64,000 nt of DNA from positions 1 to 64,000 of the forward strand of contig NZ_CAJFDC010000016.1 in the NCBI RefSeq assembly GCF_904067045.1, written 5' to 3'. Of this stretch, positions 59,943-64,000 are shown one piece after another. The position numbers and the translations under genes were made by a program. Position 1 is the first letter of the stretch; the number at the start of each line of letters is the position of its first letter. Source of the DNA: Pseudomonas sp. FEN (GTDB taxonomy: Bacteria; Pseudomonadota; Gammaproteobacteria; Pseudomonadales; Pseudomonadaceae). The notes under the pieces are model-generated. The model did not search any database and was not told the origin of the DNA. It worked only from the letters and a program-made list of their open reading frames with translations.

Positions 59943-61313
59943 TCAGCGCGACAACATAAAAGTCTCGTACTCCAGGTCATCCAGCGCCGTCGACAACCGC
60001 GCCAGCCCCAGCAGCACACAGGCCAATAGCGAAAAGGTGAAACCATAACCGAAGAAACTCGGCCCCAGGTACAGGCTGAGCACGGTCAACGCGGCGTTGA
60101 GCACCACGAACAACAGGCACAGCTCCAGCACGATCGCCCGTTTGTCGAGGTAGAAAAACACGTTGAGAATCGCCATGAACACCACCTGGATGCTCACCCC
60201 GATCAGGTCGATATAGAACAGCGGCAGGTAATAGCTGGAAATGCCCAGCCACTCCAGCAGGCGCGGGCCGAACAGGAACAGCAGGACCACCGTCAACCCC
60301 TGGACCTTGCAGATTTCCAGCAGGCCCTGGCGAATTGAAAAAGTCATTTCGGCTTTCAACGAACCGATATGCTGCAAGGTCTCGCCATCGCGTACCGCGC
60401 GGAACAGGCGGTCGTACCATTCGGCGAAGTCGGTCTCGATCCGTACCAGGAACACCGCCATCCCGGGAATGATCGCCAGGTACGCGAGGAAGATCGGTAA
60501 ATCATAGAGAATCGAGGCGCGCATCGGCCCGATCACCTGGCTCGAGGTGTCCGGGTTGAACCAGAAGATGAACTTGTCGATCCAGATTCCCAGGTTGTAG
60601 CAGAGCCCGGTGAGCAACAGACTGACAAACACCTGGCGCCGATCAAGAAAGTCGAAGGCCACCAGCTTCTCGGCCCGGTACTCGCGCAGGATGTCGTAGA
60701 GAAACAGGAACAACAGCGTGCTGTGGCCCAACAGCAACGCCAGCAGCAACCCTTCCATCCCCATGTAGCGCAGGGCGAACGCACTGCCGACCATCAGCGC
60801 ATAGCCCACCAGCATCACCAGCAGGATGCGGTTATAGGCCTTCATCCCGGAGAGGAAGATGATCACCAGCCATAGGTTGCAGAGCACCACGAAATTGGCC
60901 AGGACCAGCAACCGGTAGATCAGCGACTGCTCGAACAGCGTGACCAACAGGATGATGCCCAGTATTCCCGAACCCAGGGTCACCAATAGCAGCACGCCGA
61001 CCAGGTTCGGCAGGATCTGCTCGTACTTGCGCTCGAACAGGCGGTCGGAGACGAAACGGGTGAAAAACAGCTGCAAGCCACCGGTGAGGATCAGCGACGT
61101 GGCCATCAGGTAGGTCACTGTGATCAGAAATTGGCGGATCAGTACCTCCGGGACCACCAAGCCGAGACTGATGACCCCGACCAGCATCACGCTGAGAATC
61201 GACAGGACCCAGGGCCCGGAACTGATCAGGCCCGCATAGACATACGCATGCAGCGTCGCCGTGTAGGAGTCGCGCGAGAGGATCTTGCGCAGTTCAAAAC
61301 CAATGCCGGCCAT
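59943..61313 (-). CDS. pelG: PelG, Pel exopolysaccharide membrane transporter
   Basis: A 456-residue polytopic membrane protein with about 12 helices, opening MAGIGFELRKILSRDSYT, the PelG signature. It belongs to the MOP-type flippase group and moves Pel polymer across the inner membrane with PelD, PelE and PelF. It directly follows pelF with no gap. It is the last gene of the operon, ending beside a C10 tract. Confidence 0.95.
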   Translation of the reverse strand: MAGIGFELRKILSRDSYTATLHAYVYAGLISSGPWVLSILSVMLVGVISLGLVVPEVLIRQFLITVTYLMATSLILTGGLQLFFTRFVSDRLFERKYEQILPNLVGVLLLVTLGSGILGIILLVTLFEQSLIYRLLVLANFVVLCNLWLVIIFLSGMKAYNRILLVMLVGYALMVGSAFALRYMGMEGLLLALLLGHSTLLFLFLYDILREYRAEKLVAFDFLDRRQVFVSLLLTGLCYNLGIWIDKFIFWFNPDTSSQVIGPMRASILYDLPIFLAYLAIIPGMAVFLVRIETDFAEWYDRLFRAVRDGETLQHIGSLKAEMTFSIRQGLLEICKVQGLTVVLLFLFGPRLLEWLGISSYYLPLFYIDLIGVSIQVVFMAILNVFFYLDKRAIVLELCLLFVVLNAALTVLSLYLGPSFFGYGFTFSLLACVLLGLARLSTALDDLEYETFMLSR

Positions 61314-62831
61314 TTACACAGCCCCCATGGCAGTTTGATAAAGCGTGCGATAACGGTCGATCATCAAGGTCTCGCTGTAGTAACGGTGAACCCGCAGCAA
61401 ACCCGCGGCCTGGGCGGACTTCCAGCGCTCGGGACTGCGCAGCAGGTCGATGATGGCCTGGGACGTCGCCTGCGGGTCGGCGATCGCCACCACCTTGCCG
61501 GCCAGACCGAGATCACGGTCGGCCGCTTCGCCGCCCTCGATCAGTTCGCGACAGGAACCCACGTCGCTGCTCACCACCGGCGTGCCGGCGGCCCAGGCCT
61601 CGAGAATGACCAGGGGTTGCGCCTCGCTGATCGAGGTCAGGACCATCAGCCCCAGTTGTGGCAGGATCTCCTGGATTTTCTGGAAGCCGAGGAACAGCAC
61701 CTTTTTTTCCAGGCCCAGGCTGGCCACCAGGCTGCGACACTCGGCGACGTATTCGGGGTCTTCCTCTTCCGGTCCGACGATCCAGCCCTCGACCTGGGGC
61801 ATCACGCTGACCACTCCGCGCATGGCGCGCAGGAAAGTCTTCACATCCTTGATCGGCACCACCCGACCAATCAGCCCGACCACCGGGGCGATGCCTTCGG
61901 CACGGGCGTTGAGGGCCTGGGTCCAGAGCTCCAGGTTGATGCCGTTGGGAATCACCTGGGTGCGCTCCGCCCGCGCGCCATCCTTGATCTGCCGCTGGCG
62001 ATTGCCGTCGTACAAGGCAATGATCTGGTCGGCACTCTCGTACACCAGATGGCCGATACGCTCGAAGAACCGTACCCAGAGCATGCGGATATAACCGGAG
62101 CCGGCGTCCATGCTGTCGTTGAGCGCCTGGTTGCTGCTCTCGGCGATCCAACTGGCCTGGGCCAGGTCGATCTTGCGCTCCTTGGTGTAGATGCCGTGCT
62201 CGCTGAGCAGGAACTGGCAACCCCACAATTGCTTGAGGATGCAGCCCACCAACCCGGCGTAACCAGTGGAAATCGAGTGCAGGACCCGCGCTCGCGGCAT
62301 CCGTCGGGCGGCATCGGCGAGCATCAGCAATGGCGACTGCATGGTGCGCAAGGTCCAGAAATAGTTGACGAAGGACGGATCGGCGCAATGCTGCTCATAA
62401 CCTTCGGTCAACGCCTCCCAACTGGGACGACTGTAGAGCACGTCATCCAGGGTAATCCGCCCCTGGGCGAGGGCGTCGAGCACGCCAAAACCCAACTCGG
62501 GCGCGGGTTTCTGCGGGTTGTGCAGGTAACGGTAGAGCTGGCTCAGCTCTTCGAAGGACGCCGTGTGCGCGACACGCTTGTGCTTCGGATTGCGCCAGGC
62601 CTCCTCCAGGTACACCTCTTCGATATGCACCACGTTCGGCGGAATTTCATAGCGTCGCTGGCCATAGGCTTCCCGCTGGCCACCGATAAACAGCACCGAA
62701 AAAGTCAGTTGCGGCAGCCCGAGGATCATCTGGTGGATCCAGCCGGACACACCGCCGCGGACATACGGCCAAGTGCCTTCGAGCAACAGGCAGACATCGG
62801 CGATCGGCGTTGGATTGACGGGCTTTTTCAT
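61314..62831 (-). CDS. pelF: PelF, Pel exopolysaccharide glycosyltransferase
   Basis: A 505-residue cytoplasmic glycosyltransferase of the GT-B (family 4) fold. It opens with DVCLLLEGTWPYVRGGVSGW, and the C-terminal half has the EAWAAGTPVV-type donor site (ILEAWAAGTPVVSSDVGSC). It uses UDP-sugars to make the Pel polymer, rich in GalNAc. It overlaps pelE by four bases and abuts pelG. Confidence 0.95.
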   Translation of the reverse strand: MKKPVNPTPIADVCLLLEGTWPYVRGGVSGWIHQMILGLPQLTFSVLFIGGQREAYGQRRYEIPPNVVHIEEVYLEEAWRNPKHKRVAHTASFEELSQLYRYLHNPQKPAPELGFGVLDALAQGRITLDDVLYSRPSWEALTEGYEQHCADPSFVNYFWTLRTMQSPLLMLADAARRMPRARVLHSISTGYAGLVGCILKQLWGCQFLLSEHGIYTKERKIDLAQASWIAESSNQALNDSMDAGSGYIRMLWVRFFERIGHLVYESADQIIALYDGNRQRQIKDGARAERTQVIPNGINLELWTQALNARAEGIAPVVGLIGRVVPIKDVKTFLRAMRGVVSVMPQVEGWIVGPEEEDPEYVAECRSLVASLGLEKKVLFLGFQKIQEILPQLGLMVLTSISEAQPLVILEAWAAGTPVVSSDVGSCRELIEGGEAADRDLGLAGKVVAIADPQATSQAIIDLLRSPERWKSAQAAGLLRVHRYYSETLMIDRYRTLYQTAMGAV

Positions 62832-63817
62832 GTCCAGGTCCTTACCAGCCCGGCGAAGGGCGGGCGTTGTTGCAACTGCGGCGGCAGGCTTTTCAGCAGC
62901 CCGGGAATCTCGGCATAGCGCCCGCTTTCAAAGGCCATTTCGGCGCGGAACGGCAAGACCTTGGCCGGGTCCATGCCCGCCTCTTCGGCCTGGTGCATAT
63001 GCAGCCGGGCCTTGCCGATATCGCCGCGCTCAAGGGCGATACGCCCGGCCAGCAACAGCAACTCACCGCCCTCGCCCGCCTTCAAGGCCCGCTCGGCGTG
63101 TTCACCGGCTTGCCCGAGGACGTGCTGCTGGACACTGCCCTGGGCCAGACCGAGATAGGCCAGCTCCCAGTACCAGCGAGCCAGCGTGGCGTGCAAGGCG
63201 CCGGTCTTGCGTGGCGATGCGCCGGATAGCTGTTCGAGGGAAGACTGGATACGCAGGTTGATGTCGCTTTCCTGCTTGTCGAGCATGGAGTACGCCAGCA
63301 AGCGCACATCGTCGCTCGGATCGCCCAGGGCCAGCTTGAGAATCGGTACGGCTTCCTTGCCCGGCATCCGTCGGGTAGCGAGCAATGCCGCCAGCCGCTG
63401 GTCCGGGTCCGGGGCATGGCGTAACACATCCTGCAAGCCACTGTCGCCAAAGGTCGGCGAGTGCAGTTGGGTCTGCGCGCGAAACGGCAGCTCGGGAATG
63501 CCCGTCGCCTGCCACATCTGCGTTTCACGCTTGCGTGGCAGGTACAGCGCCGGAAAGATCGCCGTAATCACTCCCACGGCGCCGATCAGCGGCACAAAAA
63601 ATGCCACGCTGAAGATAAACAGCGGGCTCCAGGGCAACGGCCGGCGATAACGCGCCGGCAGCAACAGCCACACCGCCGCGGTCAACAGGCCGCAGGCGAT
63701 GCCATGGGTCATTGCATACAGGAGCGCGATCTGCAGATCGGGCAGCCCTGCCGTCAGACTGGCCCAACTGCCGACTTCGAAAAACAGCGCCCCGCTAAAC
63801 AGCCACTTGCTGAACAT
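62828..63817 (-). CDS. pelE: PelE, inner-membrane TPR protein of the Pel complex
   Basis: A 329-residue protein with three or so N-terminal membrane helices (about 5-95) and a cytoplasmic helical repeat domain (about 115-329) of TPR-like units such as GEHAERALKAGEGGELLLLA. It joins PelD and PelG in the synthesis complex. It overlaps pelD by 23 bases and pelF by four, so the operon is translationally coupled. Confidence 0.92.
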   Translation of the reverse strand: MFSKWLFSGALFFEVGSWASLTAGLPDLQIALLYAMTHGIACGLLTAAVWLLLPARYRRPLPWSPLFIFSVAFFVPLIGAVGVITAIFPALYLPRKRETQMWQATGIPELPFRAQTQLHSPTFGDSGLQDVLRHAPDPDQRLAALLATRRMPGKEAVPILKLALGDPSDDVRLLAYSMLDKQESDINLRIQSSLEQLSGASPRKTGALHATLARWYWELAYLGLAQGSVQQHVLGQAGEHAERALKAGEGGELLLLAGRIALERGDIGKARLHMHQAEEAGMDPAKVLPFRAEMAFESGRYAEIPGLLKSLPPQLQQRPPFAGLVRTWT

Positions 63818-64000
63818 TCAGGCCACACTCGTTATGCAGGAAGTTACGCAGCCCGTCCCGTTCCCGGGCCGACTCCAGATCGTAAGGCAAGACATTGACC
63901 CCAAGGTCGGGCAGTTCCACGTTCATGCCGAAGTGTTCGTGGATCAGCTTGCCCAGGCGCGCCAGATAGCCCTCGGCACCTTGGGCACTGGTCAGCGGCA
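63795..64000 (-). CDS. pelD: PelD, c-di-GMP receptor of the Pel complex (C-terminal part)
   Basis: Only the last 67 codons are in the window; the gene runs past the right edge. They read ...LGKLIHEHFGMNVELPD, then LGVNVLPYDLESARERDG, then LRNFLHNECGLNVQQVAV and TAG at 63795. This matches the end of PelD, whose degenerate GGDEF domain binds c-di-GMP to switch on Pel synthesis. Identity rests on its fit to pelEFG order. The inhibitory-site motif is outside the window. Confidence 0.8.
   Translation of the reverse strand, partial: PLTSAQGAEGYLARLGKLIHEHFGMNVELPDLGVNVLPYDLESARERDGLRNFLHNECGLNVQQVAV

Overview
The window is a GC-rich, gene-dense stretch of a Pseudomonas chromosome, most likely from the P. 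fluorescens lineage. The evidence is the gene content and order: an HSI-III-like type VI secretion cluster, the fdnGHI-fdhE-selAB order, muxABC-opmB and the pel exopolysaccharide operon. REP/REPIN palindromes of Pseudomonas type lie between several genes. Species assignment is an inference from synteny remembered from known genomes; no search was run.

Region by region. (1) 1-6700 is the most accessory-looking part and looks AT-richer. It holds a secreted alpha/beta hydrolase with three C-terminal repeats, broken by a T9 tract; a double-domain universal stress protein with a perfect Anr/Fnr-type box; and a PAPS-forming fusion enzyme followed by a sulfotransferase. (2) 6783-9286 carries a Rid-family protein and the rRNA hydroxylase RlhA. 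(3) 9317-28604 is a complete T6SS. A DUF4280 PAAR-like tip and a MORN/YwqK-like protein flank vgrG, then clpV-tssG-tssF-tssE-hcp-tssC-tssB run leftward, divergent from tssJ-K-L-M-A. (4) 28811-29916 is a copper delivery pair (PCuAC and SCO1). (5) 30161-39351 is a selenocysteine and formate module on the minus strand: fdnG (with an in-frame UGA and SECIS-like hairpin), fdnH, fdnI, fdhE, selA, selB and tRNA-Sec. (6) 39556-45942 has a TetR regulator divergent from a four-gene ABC-type tripartite exporter, then a small unknown gene. (7) 45981-47279 is a deletion scar joining a LysR remnant to a deacetylase remnant, followed by an intact deacetylase. (8) 47445-57797 has an MFS transporter and the muxABC-opmB RND pump. 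(9) 57988-59844 has two tandem thiol peroxidases and an unknown gene. (10) 59943-64000 is pelG-F-E and the end of pelD, running off the right edge.

How the parts work together. The T6SS genes supply all 13 core components, but no toxin gene is visible. The sel genes make and decode the selenocysteine needed by FdnG, while FdnH, FdnI and FdhE complete formate dehydrogenase; selD is not in the window. The fusion enzyme makes PAPS, which the adjacent sulfotransferase can use on an unknown acceptor. The best leads for something undescribed are this sulfation pair, the T9-interrupted repeat hydrolase, the exporter operon with its paired AT-rich motifs and unknown cargo, and the tip genes of the T6SS.
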